From contig NZ_CP019426.1 in NCBI RefSeq assembly GCF_009834515.1, forward strand, positions 1,787,501 through 1,851,500: 64,000 nucleotides of DNA, in the 5' to 3' direction. Source of the DNA: Pseudomonas sp. R84 (GTDB lineage: Bacteria; Pseudomonadota; Gammaproteobacteria; Pseudomonadales; Pseudomonadaceae). Under the pieces are notes generated by a model. The model had not been told where the DNA came from. It did no database searches and was given only the letters and a program-made list of their open reading frames with translations. The translations under genes were made by a program, and so were the position numbers. Each line of letters opens with the position of its first letter. Position 1 is the stretch's first letter. Positions 17,792-26,383 of this stretch are shown here, one piece after another.

Positions 17792-17812
17792 CGGGCGCGT
17801 GAGCGCCCGTTT
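17792..17812 (+). terminator. Hairpin after flgL, possible weak terminator
   Basis: CGGGCGC-GTGA-GCGCCCG forms a seven-base-pair stem with a tetraloop right after flgL, followed only by TTTG. It could end or attenuate flgF-L transcription before the glycosyltransferase gene. Confidence 0.5.
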
Positions 17813-17829
17813 GCCCTGTCCCTCAGTTA

Positions 17830-20800
17830 ATGTTTTTTAGCGGTATCAGGGCTCGCTTTTCCGAGCAGGCTCGTACCGCCTGTGAGCCCGCCGTGAATTC
17901 ACTCCCCCTCGTCAGCATTGCCATTCCCGCCTTCAATCCGCGCTTTTTCGAGCGGACGTTGAACAGTGCCGTGAGCCAGAACTACGGCAATCTCGACATC
18001 ATTGTGTGCGATGACAGTCGTGGCGACGAGATCGAAGACATCGTCAAGTCGGTCATGGAGCAGACGGGGGCGGTGGTGCGTTACGTGCGCAATCCACGTA
18101 CGTTGGGGCTGGTCGGTAACCTGAAGGTCTGCCTTGAGCAGTCCCGGGGCGAGTTCATCAAGTTCCTGTGTGACGATGACTTGCTCTATTCGGCGTGTAT
18201 CGAACAGCAAGCCCATGAGATGCGCCGTGAGGAAGTCAGTCTGGTGGTGGCGCAGCGGCTGCTGTGGGATGCCAACGACATCATCCTGCCGGCACGTCTC
18301 GAAAACAGCTCGTTGTCGCCGGCCAGTGGCTTGCTCAAAGGTGATGATGTACTGAGCATCTTTGAGAAATTTCCGGTCAACGTGCTTGGCGGTTTCAGCA
18401 GCGCAATGTTCCGGCGCGCGGATGTCGCCGGACTGTTGCCGGCCCTGACCGAAGACGCTGCCTGCTTCGTCGCGACCCTGGATTTTGCCTTGTATGTCTG
18501 CCTGCTGCGGCGCGGCAACCTGGTGGTCTCCAACAATGTGCTGAGTGCCGAGCGTCTTTACCCCGAGCGTCTGAGCGCGCAGCAACCGATGAAAGACGCG
18601 GCGGAGATCGAGCGCGAGTGGATCTCGCAAATGCTCAAGGTCCGCAGCGGCGAGTCGGCGCCGGCGTCGGGCTGGGTTCGTTATGTGCCGTTGACCAAGG
18701 CTGACGAGTCGCCTCGGGTCTGGGAAGAGCTGCCGCTGAGCCGCACCCTCGGCGCCAAGCAGAGCCGTCAGGAGCTGGGGGTCGGTGTCGACAGCTTCAG
18801 TTTCGGCGAACTCTATGCGCAGTGGCTGGCAGTTCGCGTGCTGACCGAGGCGCAGCGCCAATGGCTGCCGGAAACCCTCGCGGGCTGGCCGCATCAGCCG
18901 CGCATCGTACCGATCATCATTGATGCCCAAGGCAGTCGCGATGGCCTGGAGCGCACCCTTGAGGCACTCGCCGCTCAGGATTATCCGCCGGAGCTGGTGC
19001 TGGTGTTGTCTGCGGCGTGCACCGAAGCGCAGCTGGATGGTCGGGTGTTCCACATGCCGTTGCAGGATGACGGCCTGGAGCAGATCAACACGTTGCTGCC
19101 GCAACTGGACGGCGCCGACTGGTTCTATCTGCTGCAGTCGGGTGATTGCCCGGTGGCAGCGGCGCTGCTGGTGATGGCCGATCGCATTGCGCACTCAAGT
19201 GCGCTGACGTGCCTGTACAGCGACGAAGGCAGCCTACGCGATGGCGAGTCGGCCGAGCCTGCGTTCAAGCCGGATTTCAACCTCGACCTTATGCGCAGTT
19301 ACCCCTACGTCGGGCGTGCCCTGGCGTTCCAGCGCGAACGGTTTCTGGCGCTCGGCGGTTTTGCCTCGACGTTCGCTGAACTGGCGCCCCACGATGTGCT
19401 GTGGCGTATGGTTGAAAGCGATGGCCTGCAAGTGGTCGGGCACATTGCTGAAGTGTTGCTGGAGTCGAAATTCGACCTGTCGCAATGGCTCACTGATCCT
19501 GGCGTTGCGCAGCAAAGCCCGCGCATTCTCGAAGCGCATCTGCAACGTCTCGGCATCGCTCACGAAATCCGCGACGGTAACAGCGGGCTGCTCAATCGTG
19601 TCGACTATCACCATGCCCGGCGCCCATTGGTGTCGGTGGTCATTGTCACGCAGGACCAGACTGCCGCGTTGCAGCGCTGCGTCGAGACACTGCTGGAGAA
19701 GACCGCCTACACCGAGTACGAATTGCTCTTGGTCGATAACGGCTGCAAAAGCGCCGAAGCGTTGGCGTGGCTGGACGGTATGGCGCAAATGGGCAGCGAG
19801 CGGATTCGCGTGCTGAGCTATCCGCAAAAGGGCAACGCGGCAGCGGTGCACAACTTTGCCGTCAGCCAGGCGCGCGGTGAGTATGTGTTGATGCTCAATG
19901 CCTTTGCGGTGATCACCCAGAGCGATTGGCTCGACGAACTGCTCAATCATGCGCAGCGTCCTGAGGTCGGCGTGGTCGGCGCCAAGCTGTTCAACCCGGA
20001 CGGAGGCGTGCTGCACGCGGGGCTGATTCTTGGCTTGAACGGGCCGGTCGGGTTGCCGTTCTATGGCCAGCCGGTGCAGTCGGAAGGGTACATGCACCGC
20101 CTGCAAGCGGTGCATGACCTGAGTGCCGTCGGCGGCGATTGCCTGATGATTCGCAAGTCGGTGTTCGAAGCCGCCGGCGGGCTGGACGAGCAGGACTTCA
20201 AGCAAACGCTCAATGTCGTGGACCTGTGTCTGCGTGTTGGCCGCGACGGTTATCTGGTGGTGTTGAACCCCCATGCCGTGCTGGCCGTGGGGGCGCGGCC
20301 GAATGCCGTGGCGACGCCTGAGGAAGAAGCGCAGCACCTTGAGGAGAGGGACACGTTTTACCAGCGCTGGCTGCCGCTGGTGGCGCGCGACCCGGCCTAC
20401 AACGTCAACCTGACGTTGCAGGGCGTGGGCGCCACCAACTTCAGTCTGGAGCCGGGCCTGCGCACTGGCTGGAGTGCATTCTCCAAGGCACAGTTGCCCA
20501 ACCTGCTAGTGGTGCCGATCAACGCTTCGGCCATCGGCCATTACCGCATGAGCCAGCCGATGATCGAGCTGGAAGCGGCCAACCGGGCAGAAGGGCGCAT
20601 TTGCTACGGCCTGCCGTCGATCATCGATATCGAGCGTCAGTCACCCGACGTGATCGTCCTGCAAGGGCGCTACTCGGAGCACGCCATCGATGAAATTCCA
20701 CCGCTGAAGAAATACTTCAATGCTCGGCGGATCTTCGAACTCGACGACTATGTCATCGACGTTCCTCACCGCAACGCGCACATCCGCAACATGCCGAGCA

Positions 20801-21486
20801 AGCAGGACATGGAGCGCATGGTGCGGCGTGCGATCGGGCTGTGCGATCGCGCGGTCGTTTCCACCGCGCCGCTGGCCAACGTGCTGTCGGACATGCACCA
20901 CGACATTCGTGTGGTGCCGAACATGCTGGCCAAGGACTTGTGGGGCCATCTGCGCAGCCAGCGTCGGACCTCGAAGAAACCACGGGTCGGCTGGGGCGGC
21001 GGCACCAGTCACCACGGTGATCTGGCGGTGATCGCCGAGGTCGTTCGTGAACTGGCCAATGAAGTCGACTGGGTGTTCTTCGGCATGTGCCCGGATGACC
21101 TGCGTCCCTACATGCATGAGTTCCATGGCGTCATCGGCCTGGACGTGTACCCGGCGAAACTGGCCAGCCTCAACCTCGATCTCGCGTTGGCGCCGCTGGA
21201 GTTCCATATCTTCAACGACTGCAAGAGCAACTTGCGGCTGCTGGAATACGGCGCCTGCGGTTACCCGGTGATCTGCACGGATACTGAGGCCTATCGCGGT
21301 TATTTGCCGTGCACGCGGATCAAGACCAACAGCACGGATGAATGGCTGCAAGCGATCCGCATGCACCTGGCGGATCCGGATGCCAGTTATCGCATGGGTG
21401 ATGAATTGCGTGAGGTGGTGCTGCGCGATTACGTGTTGCGCGGCGATAACCTGCGCTACTGGGAATACGGCTGGCTGGCCGATTGA
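17830..21486 (+). CDS. Giant multidomain glycosyltransferase (Fgt1/FgtA-like flagellin glycosyltransferase)
   Basis: This 1218-residue protein has no signal peptide or membrane helix. Residues about 26-230 are a GT2-type GT-A domain (LVSIAIPAFNPRFFERTL, FIKFLCDDDLLYS). About 357-590 is a degenerate GT-A-like region. About 598-860 is another GT2-like domain (PLVSVVIVTQDQTAALQRC, YELLLVDNG). About 889-1218 is a GT-B/GT4-like domain (INASAIGHYRMSQPM, VGWGGGTSHHGD, RLLEYGACGYPVICT). Location after flgL and before fliC matches fgtA/fgt1 of P. aeruginosa and P. syringae, which glycosylate flagellin. It probably adds one or more sugars. The start is uncertain: no Shine-Dalgarno is seen, and a GTG at 17893 would skip 21 residues. 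Confidence 0.85.
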   Translation: MFFSGIRARFSEQARTACEPAVNSLPLVSIAIPAFNPRFFERTLNSAVSQNYGNLDIIVCDDSRGDEIEDIVKSVMEQTGAVVRYVRNPRTLGLVGNLKVCLEQSRGEFIKFLCDDDLLYSACIEQQAHEMRREEVSLVVAQRLLWDANDIILPARLENSSLSPASGLLKGDDVLSIFEKFPVNVLGGFSSAMFRRADVAGLLPALTEDAACFVATLDFALYVCLLRRGNLVVSNNVLSAERLYPERLSAQQPMKDAAEIEREWISQMLKVRSGESAPASGWVRYVPLTKADESPRVWEELPLSRTLGAKQSRQELGVGVDSFSFGELYAQWLAVRVLTEAQRQWLPETLAGWPHQPRIVPIIIDAQGSRDGLERTLEALAAQDYPPELVLVLSAACTEAQLDGRVFHMPLQDDGLEQINTLLPQLDGADWFYLLQSGDCPVAAALLVMADRIAHSSALTCLYSDEGSLRDGESAEPAFKPDFNLDLMRSYPYVGRALAFQRERFLALGGFASTFAELAPHDVLWRMVESDGLQVVGHIAEVLLESKFDLSQWLTDPGVAQQSPRILEAHLQRLGIAHEIRDGNSGLLNRVDYHHARRPLVSVVIVTQDQTAALQRCVETLLEKTAYTEYELLLVDNGCKSAEALAWLDGMAQMGSERIRVLSYPQKGNAAAVHNFAVSQARGEYVLMLNAFAVITQSDWLDELLNHAQRPEVGVVGAKLFNPDGGVLHAGLILGLNGPVGLPFYGQPVQSEGYMHRLQAVHDLSAVGGDCLMIRKSVFEAAGGLDEQDFKQTLNVVDLCLRVGRDGYLVVLNPHAVLAVGARPNAVATPEEEAQHLEERDTFYQRWLPLVARDPAYNVNLTLQGVGATNFSLEPGLRTGWSAFSKAQLPNLLVVPINASAIGHYRMSQPMIELEAANRAEGRICYGLPSIIDIERQSPDVIVLQGRYSEHAIDEIPPLKKYFNARRIFELDDYVIDVPHRNAHIRNMPSKQDMERMVRRAIGLCDRAVVSTAPLANVLSDMHHDIRVVPNMLAKDLWGHLRSQRRTSKKPRVGWGGGTSHHGDLAVIAEVVRELANEVDWVFFGMCPDDLRPYMHEFHGVIGLDVYPAKLASLNLDLALAPLEFHIFNDCKSNLRLLEYGACGYPVICTDTEAYRGYLPCTRIKTNSTDEWLQAIRMHLADPDASYRMGDELREVVLRDYVLRGDNLRYWEYGWLAD

Positions 21487-21510
21487 TCGAGCGGGGCGTG
21501 ATCAACAGAA

Positions 21511-21543
21511 AACAGGCGACTTTTATAGCCGCCTGTTTTTTTT
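21511..21543 (+). terminator. Rho-independent terminator after the giant glycosyltransferase
   Basis: AACAGGCG (21511-21518) pairs with CGCCTGTT (21530-21537) and is followed by a run of eight T. It lies 25 bases after the stop codon and separates the glycosyltransferase from the RTX gene. Confidence 0.8.
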
Positions 21544-21594
21544 GCCGTTGAAAATCGTCTTTGCATCAGTCTCGATACAAATTTTTGCCGACGC

Positions 21595-21622
21595 TCAAGC
21601 TTCGCGTCTTTGCAGTCGATAG
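21595..21622 (+). promoter_or_regulatory. Candidate sigma-28 promoter of the RTX gene
   Basis: TCAAGCTT, 12 bases, GTCGATAG resembles the FliA consensus (TAAAGTTT, 11 bases, GCCGATAA). The -35 begins TCAAG, as in the fliC promoter of this window, and the -10 keeps the CGATA core. Spacing is one base long, so support is modest. It lies about 100 bases before the RTX start codon. Confidence 0.35.
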
Positions 21623-21719
21623 CTCTTTATTCGTTTACTCATCCGGCAGGGATTGCACGCTTGAGCGGTCTCTCCCTGCCGACAGAACCGCTTTCAACAA
21701 CAACGCAAGGAAGACGCAA

Positions 21720-23246
21720 ATGTCAGTAGTAAATGGAACGAGTGAAGCGGATGTCCTGTTGGGCACCGACGGCAATGACTGGATGTGGGGCGGGGATGGC
21801 GCCGATCATTTCGTCGGTGGCGAGGGTTACGATACCGTCAGCTACAGCGACAGCCTTGAGGGCGTGAGAGTCGCAGACTTCGCCAACTACGACGGCCTGA
21901 CCATTGCCTACGGTGACACCTTCACCGGCATTGAAGCGCTGCAGGGTTCGGGCTTTGATGATGTGATTTATCGTCATAAAGACTTTATGAACATCGACGG
22001 TGCTGACGGCCATGACACCGTGAGTTATCGCTACGCTTTCGATCCGGTCAACATTTTGATCGGCGGCGGCGTCAACGCTGCGGGCGACACACTGATTAAT
22101 GTGGAAGAGGTTATTGGTTCCACCGATGCCGACCACTTCACCGTGAACACCAGTGGTGTGGTCGTCGCTGGCGGTGGCGGTGACGATGTCTACATGATCA
22201 ACAGCACCGGCGTGACCATCGAGGAAATCGAAGGCTACATGGGCGGTACCGATCGCGTGTACACCAGCCTGTCCGAGTTGAGACTGAGCGCGTTCGTTGA
22301 AAACCTGACCTATACCGGCAGCGCGGACTTCATCGGCTACGGCAATGACGAGAACAACACCATCGTCTCCGGTGCCGGCAATGATCTGCTGTTGGGCGGT
22401 GCGGGTGCCGATAACTTTGAGGGTGGCGCTGGTATCGACATCGTCAGCTACGACGACAGTACCGAAGGCTTGAGCGCTTCGCTGAAATGGGGCGTGCAGA
22501 GCGGGATTGCATTCCACGATGTTTACATCGATATCGAAGGCCTGCGCGGTAGCCAGTTCAATGACGTTCTGGAAGGCGATTGGGGCGATAACATTCTTGA
22601 AGGCAGCGCGGGCGACGACCAGATTCAGGGGGGCGATGGCAACGATCACATTTATGGTGGGCTGGCCTCTGGTCTCGATGTCGGCGGTCAGTCCGATAGC
22701 CTGTCGGGTGGCGCTGGTGATGACGTTATCGTTGGTGCGGTCAATGATCTGTTCACCTGGGCCAGTGGTGACGATGGCAATGACAGCATCACGCTGGGGC
22801 GAGGGTTTGCTTTCGGCGGCGCGGGTAATGACGTGCTGACCGGCACTGGCAGCGACTACATGCTGCAGGGCGATGGCGGCAATGATGTGTTGATTCTCAA
22901 CCTTGCCGGTCAGTCGAATTCCGGCGGCAGTGCGTATGGCGGGCAGGGCGATGACAGCTACGTGGTGAATACGTCTGGCCTGGTGACAATCAAGGATGAG
23001 GGGCTGGATATCAATGACACGCTGATCCTGAATACGATCGCCAATGCCAGTCAGTTGAGTGTGACCCGTATTGGCAACGATGCTTATCTGCACAGTGCCA
23101 ATGACGGTAGCAGTGGTGTGCCGGATAACGGCGTGAAACTGGCGGATTGGTATGCCGGGTTCAACACCATCGAGCACCTTCAGACTGCCGATGGTCAGGC
23201 GTTTGAAGTGCCGGTGAGTGGTGATGGGTTTGCCATGTTTGGGTAG
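21720..23246 (+). CDS. RTX-type calcium-binding repeat protein, probably secreted
   Basis: This 508-residue acidic protein consists largely of degenerate RTX nonapeptides from end to end (GTDGNDWMWGGDGADHF, GAGNDLLLGGAGADNFEG, GGDGNDHIYGG, GAGNDVLTGTG). These fold into Ca2+-binding beta-rolls. A C-terminal region (about 410-508) lacks perfect repeats and probably holds the type I secretion signal. No enzymatic domain, signal peptide or type I transporter is visible nearby. The ATG at 21720 has AAGGAAG in front; an open frame extends 53 codons further upstream but without a start site. Function unknown: adhesin-like, surface layer, or flagellar-island accessory are all possible. Confidence 0.8.
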   Translation: MSVVNGTSEADVLLGTDGNDWMWGGDGADHFVGGEGYDTVSYSDSLEGVRVADFANYDGLTIAYGDTFTGIEALQGSGFDDVIYRHKDFMNIDGADGHDTVSYRYAFDPVNILIGGGVNAAGDTLINVEEVIGSTDADHFTVNTSGVVVAGGGGDDVYMINSTGVTIEEIEGYMGGTDRVYTSLSELRLSAFVENLTYTGSADFIGYGNDENNTIVSGAGNDLLLGGAGADNFEGGAGIDIVSYDDSTEGLSASLKWGVQSGIAFHDVYIDIEGLRGSQFNDVLEGDWGDNILEGSAGDDQIQGGDGNDHIYGGLASGLDVGGQSDSLSGGAGDDVIVGAVNDLFTWASGDDGNDSITLGRGFAFGGAGNDVLTGTGSDYMLQGDGGNDVLILNLAGQSNSGGSAYGGQGDDSYVVNTSGLVTIKDEGLDINDTLILNTIANASQLSVTRIGNDAYLHSANDGSSGVPDNGVKLADWYAGFNTIEHLQTADGQAFEVPVSGDGFAMFG

Positions 23247-23352
23247 TCGTTTGCATTGTTGATCTGGGTTGTCTGGGGCTTGGCGGCCTTTGGGCCGACC
23301 ATGCTCTTGGGGTTTTGGGGGGGGTATCCGTTGCTGCGGGTGTTGCTGATTA

Positions 23353-23640
23353 GGGTTCCGCCCTTACGGCGGGTCACTTTTCCCAGACGCCGAAAAAGTA
23401 ACCAAAAAGGCTTGCTCCTGCGTGCGGCCCGCTCGCTGGGGCTCGGGGTTCCTTCGCTCCGGGATCGATCCGGGCGCAGCGCCTACGGTTTGCTTCGCTG
23501 CACCTCCTCTCGCTGTGTTTGGCTTCGCCAAACGGTCGCTGCGCTCCCACGCCCGGATCAATCCCTCCACTCAGCCTTCCGACGTCGCCCTACAGATCAA
23601 AAGCCGCAGCCGAGCTAACGCTCATCCTGTTGAGTGGTGA
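23353..23640. repeat. Pseudomonas intergenic repeat (GTAACCAAAAAGGC type)
   Basis: The stretch includes TTCCGCCCTTACGGCGGGTC, CCGAAAAAGTAACCAAAAAG, and GCTTCGCCAAACGGTCGCTG. These phrases are familiar from many intergenic regions of P. fluorescens- and P. putida-group genomes and give rise to spurious small ORFs there. Recognition is from memory; only one copy lies in this window. Confidence 0.55.
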
Positions 23641-23676
23641 GGGGCGGGTGTTCCGCTTTGGTTTTGCGGTGGGGCT

Positions 23677-23827
23677 GCCCCTCACCCCAGCCCTCTCCCG
23701 AGGGAGAGGGAGCCGATTTGTGGGCCTTTCAAAATCTGAGTTCAACGCGGAATTGCACGTCGGCGTAACTCTCCCAGACACCTCGATCAGTCCCCTCTCC
23801 CTTTGGGAGAGGGTTAGGGTGAGGGGC
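23677..23827. repeat. MITE-like element, copy 1 (CCCTCACCC ends)
   Basis: Both ends are inverted repeats that begin CCCCTCACCC and contain a CTCTCCC/GGGAGAG hairpin: 23678-23717 and 23791-23827. The interior of about 70 bases is related, in reverse orientation, to that of the element at 60293-60500. No transposase is encoded, so it would be a non-autonomous element. Confidence 0.75.
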
Positions 23828-23836
23828 TTGTGGAGC

Positions 23837-23852
23837 TGGCGCGTTTCCTGCA
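23837..23852 (+). promoter_or_regulatory. Candidate sigma-54 promoter of the CDP-sugar operon
   Basis: TGGCGCGTTTCCTGCA has GG (23838-23839) and GC (23850-23851) twelve bases apart. It lies 137 bases before rfbF, just outside the MITE-like element. It would place the glycan genes under the same sigma factor as the flagellar operons. Confidence 0.5.
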
Positions 23853-23988
23853 AGTCCCCTGTAAATCGCCATAAAACGAGCGCTCGCGGTCACTCCAGCG
23901 GCGCCCGGAGCGGCAAAAGGTTTAGCCAGACGGCCCGCAGCGCTCAACAAAGCCATGCGCAGCCCGCTGAAGAACAAGAGGGGAGACG

Positions 23989-24762
23989 ATGAAGGCAGTT
24001 ATTTTGGCGGGTGGCCTCGGCACGCGCATCAGTGAAGAGTCGCACCTCAAGCCCAAGCCAATGATCGAGATCGGTGGCAAGCCAATTCTCTGGCACATCA
24101 TGAAGCAGTATTCCGCCCACGGAATTCACGACTTCGTGATCTGCCTTGGCTATAAGGGCTATGCGATCAAGGATTTCTTCGCCAACTACTTTCTGCACAC
24201 CTCTGACGTCACCTTCAACATGCGCGAAAACCGCATGGATGTGCACCAGAACTACAGCGAACCGTGGAGCGTCACCCTCATCGACACTGGTGAAGAAACC
24301 ATGACGGGTGGCCGTCTGCTGCGCGCCAGCCGTTACCTCAAGGATGAAGAGGCGTTCTGCTTCACCTACGGCGACGGCGTTTCCGATATCAACATTGCGC
24401 AACTTGTGGATTTCCATAAAGGCCACGGCCGTCTCGCGACCGTCACTGCCGTGCAACCGCCGGGTCGTTACGGCGCGCTTGAGCGTCAAGGCGATCAAGT
24501 GCTGGGTTTTACCGAAAAACCTCGCGGTGACGGTGGCTGGATCAACGGTGGCTTTTTCGTACTGTCGCCCAAAGTGCTGCCGTACATCGCCGATGACGCG
24601 ACCACTTGGGAAGCCGAACCCTTGGCGCGTCTGGCCGCGGACGAACAACTGAAAGCCTTCGAACACGAAGGTTTCTGGCATCCGATGGACACCCTGCGCG
24701 ACAAGAACCATCTCGAAGCGCTGTGGCAGAGCGGGGAGGCCCCATGGAAGCAATGGGCCTGA
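23989..24762 (+). CDS. rfbF: Glucose-1-phosphate cytidylyltransferase RfbF
   Basis: The 257-residue sugar-nucleotide transferase makes CDP-glucose from CTP and glucose-1-phosphate. The N-terminal [20 protein letters not shown] and [16 protein letters not shown] form the nucleotide-binding loop and substrate site, and GDGVSDI is the metal-binding region. Length equals the RfbF/AscA/DdhA family. GAGGGGAGACG precedes the ATG. It opens a tightly packed run of genes (overlaps of 1-19 bases), so it is the first step of a CDP-6-deoxyhexose pathway. Confidence 0.95.
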   Translation: MKAVILAGGLGTRISEESHLKPKPMIEIGGKPILWHIMKQYSAHGIHDFVICLGYKGYAIKDFFANYFLHTSDVTFNMRENRMDVHQNYSEPWSVTLIDTGEETMTGGRLLRASRYLKDEEAFCFTYGDGVSDINIAQLVDFHKGHGRLATVTAVQPPGRYGALERQGDQVLGFTEKPRGDGGWINGGFFVLSPKVLPYIADDATTWEAEPLARLAADEQLKAFEHEGFWHPMDTLRDKNHLEALWQSGEAPWKQWA

Positions 24763-25826
24763 GTGCGGATTTCTGGCGCGGCAAACGCGTTCTCGTCACC
24801 GGACATACCGGTTTCAAAGGCAGTTGGCTGACCCTGTGGCTGCAAAGCCTCGGCGCGCAAGTCAGCGGCTTTTCTCTGGATCCGTCGACTGAACCGAGCC
24901 TGTTCGAACTGGCGCGCGTGCATGAAGGCATCAACGATCAGCGCGGTGATCTGCGTGATCTTGGCGCTCTGCTGGAAATCATCGCCGACACCGAGCCGGA
25001 AATCGTTCTGCACCTGGCCGCGCAGCCGTTGGTGCGCGAAGGCTATCGCGACCCGCTTGGCACTTACTCCAGCAACGTCATGGGTACGCTGAACCTGCTC
25101 GAAGCGATTCGTCAGGTCGGTTGCGTGCGCTCTTGCGTGCTGGTCACCACTGACAAGGTCTACGCCAACAAGGAATGGCTGTGGCCGTACCGCGAAGACG
25201 AAGCCCTCGGTGGTCACGACCCTTACAGCAGCAGCAAGGCCTGCTGTGAACTGCTCGCGCAATCCTATGCCGCGTCGTTTTTTCCGGCGGACAAGTACGC
25301 CGAACACGGTCTGGCCTTGGCCACTGCGCGTGCCGGCAACGTCCTCGGCGGCGGCGATTTTGCTCCTGAGCGACTGATTCCCGACGTGCTCAAAGCGTGG
25401 ACTGCCGACGAGCCGGTGACCTTGCGCTACCCGCAGGCCGTGCGCCCGTGGCAGCACGCGCTGGAGCCGCTGGCCGGTTACCTGCAACTGGCCGCCGGCC
25501 TCTACGAACAAGGGCCGGAATACGCCGGTGCGTGGAACTTCGGCCCGGGCGAGGCGGACATGTGCAGCGTTGGCGAAGTGGTCGAACTGCTCGCCAGCCG
25601 CTGGCCGCAGGCGCGCGGTTTGCGCATCGAGAAAAGCGAACTGCACGAAGCCGGTCTGTTGCGTCTGGACAGCAGTCGCGCGCGGCAAGTGCTCGGCTGG
25701 CAGCCACGCTGGACCTTGCAGGCCTGCCTGACCCAGACCGTCGACTGGCACTTGGCCTGGCAGAACGGCGATGACATGCGCAGCGTCACTCTCGGTCAAC
25801 TGAACCTGTACCGAGGCGCGCTGTGA
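24744..25826 (+). CDS. rfbG: CDP-glucose 4,6-dehydratase RfbG
   Basis: The 360-residue extended short-chain dehydrogenase converts CDP-glucose to CDP-4-keto-6-deoxyglucose. The Rossmann motif [11 protein letters not shown] is characteristic of this CDP-specific family, as are [12 protein letters not shown] and the catalytic YSSSKACCE. The start at 24744 has GGGAGG upstream and overlaps rfbF by 19 bases; ATG 24753 is an alternative. Its product is the branch point for the next four genes. Confidence 0.95.
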   Translation: MEAMGLSADFWRGKRVLVTGHTGFKGSWLTLWLQSLGAQVSGFSLDPSTEPSLFELARVHEGINDQRGDLRDLGALLEIIADTEPEIVLHLAAQPLVREGYRDPLGTYSSNVMGTLNLLEAIRQVGCVRSCVLVTTDKVYANKEWLWPYREDEALGGHDPYSSSKACCELLAQSYAASFFPADKYAEHGLALATARAGNVLGGGDFAPERLIPDVLKAWTADEPVTLRYPQAVRPWQHALEPLAGYLQLAAGLYEQGPEYAGAWNFGPGEADMCSVGEVVELLASRWPQARGLRIEKSELHEAGLLRLDSSRARQVLGWQPRWTLQACLTQTVDWHLAWQNGDDMRSVTLGQLNLYRGAL

Positions 25827-26383
25827 GCGAGTTTTCCCTGAAGGCATTGCCGCTGGCCGGATTGTTCAGCGTCCAGCACAAACGTTTCGAAGATCAGCGC
25901 GGGCACTTCGCACGGCTGTTTTGCGAAGGCAGCCTGAGTGCGTTCGGTAGCGAATTTCATATCCGCCAGATCAACCATTCCTGCACCCGCGAGAAGGGCA
26001 GTGTGCGCGGTCTGCATTATCAGAACGCTAACGCGCCGGAAGCCAAACTGATCACCTGCCTGCGCGGTGAAGTGTGGGACGTGGCGGTGGATCTGCGTCC
26101 GGATTCCGAAACCTTTTTGCACTGGCACGCCGAACACCTGAAGGCCGGCGATGGTCGCAGCCTGTTGATCCCGGCCGGGTTCGCCCACGGTTTCCAGACG
26201 CTGAGCGAAGACGCCGAATTGCTCTACCTGCACAGCGCCGATTACGCGCCGGAGCACGAGGGCGGGCTGTCGGTGAACGATCCACGGCTGGCGATTGCCT
26301 GGCCGTTGCCTGTCAATAATTTGTCAGCGCGTGATTCCAGCCATCCCGCGCTCGATCAACACTTTGCTGGAGTGCGTCTATGA
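25823..26383 (+). CDS. dTDP-4-dehydrorhamnose 3,5-epimerase family protein (RmlC-like)
   Basis: This 186-residue cupin resembles RmlC. The family signature is visible in DQRGHFARLFC, VRGLHYQN (with a catalytic-type His) and IPAGFAHGFQTLSEDAELLY. The start is GTG in a GTGA overlap with the rfbG stop. In this CDP-sugar setting it probably epimerises carbon 3, 5 or both of a CDP-4-keto-6-deoxyhexose. The true substrate is inferred from context only. Confidence 0.88.
   Translation: MSEFSLKALPLAGLFSVQHKRFEDQRGHFARLFCEGSLSAFGSEFHIRQINHSCTREKGSVRGLHYQNANAPEAKLITCLRGEVWDVAVDLRPDSETFLHWHAEHLKAGDGRSLLIPAGFAHGFQTLSEDAELLYLHSADYAPEHEGGLSVNDPRLAIAWPLPVNNLSARDSSHPALDQHFAGVRL

Larger units (their letters stand above)
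23247..23988. other. Long repeat-rich intergenic region before the sugar genes
   Basis: About 740 bases separate the RTX gene from rfbF. It contains a Pseudomonas intergenic repeat (23353-23640), an inverted-repeat element (23677-23827), and a candidate sigma-54 promoter (23837-23852). Open frames of 60-157 codons here follow the repeats on both strands and are not called as genes. The last ~130 bases are the leader of the rfbF operon. Confidence 0.6.

Noticed and set aside
21561..21719. Longer version of the RTX protein starting at 21561
   Set aside because: The extra 53 residues have no repeat character and no ribosome-binding site, whereas ATG 21720 has AAGGAAG at good spacing.
23364..23992. 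Several open frames of 60-157 codons between the RTX gene and rfbF
   Set aside because: They lie within intergenic repeats that create similar false ORFs elsewhere in Pseudomonas genomes.
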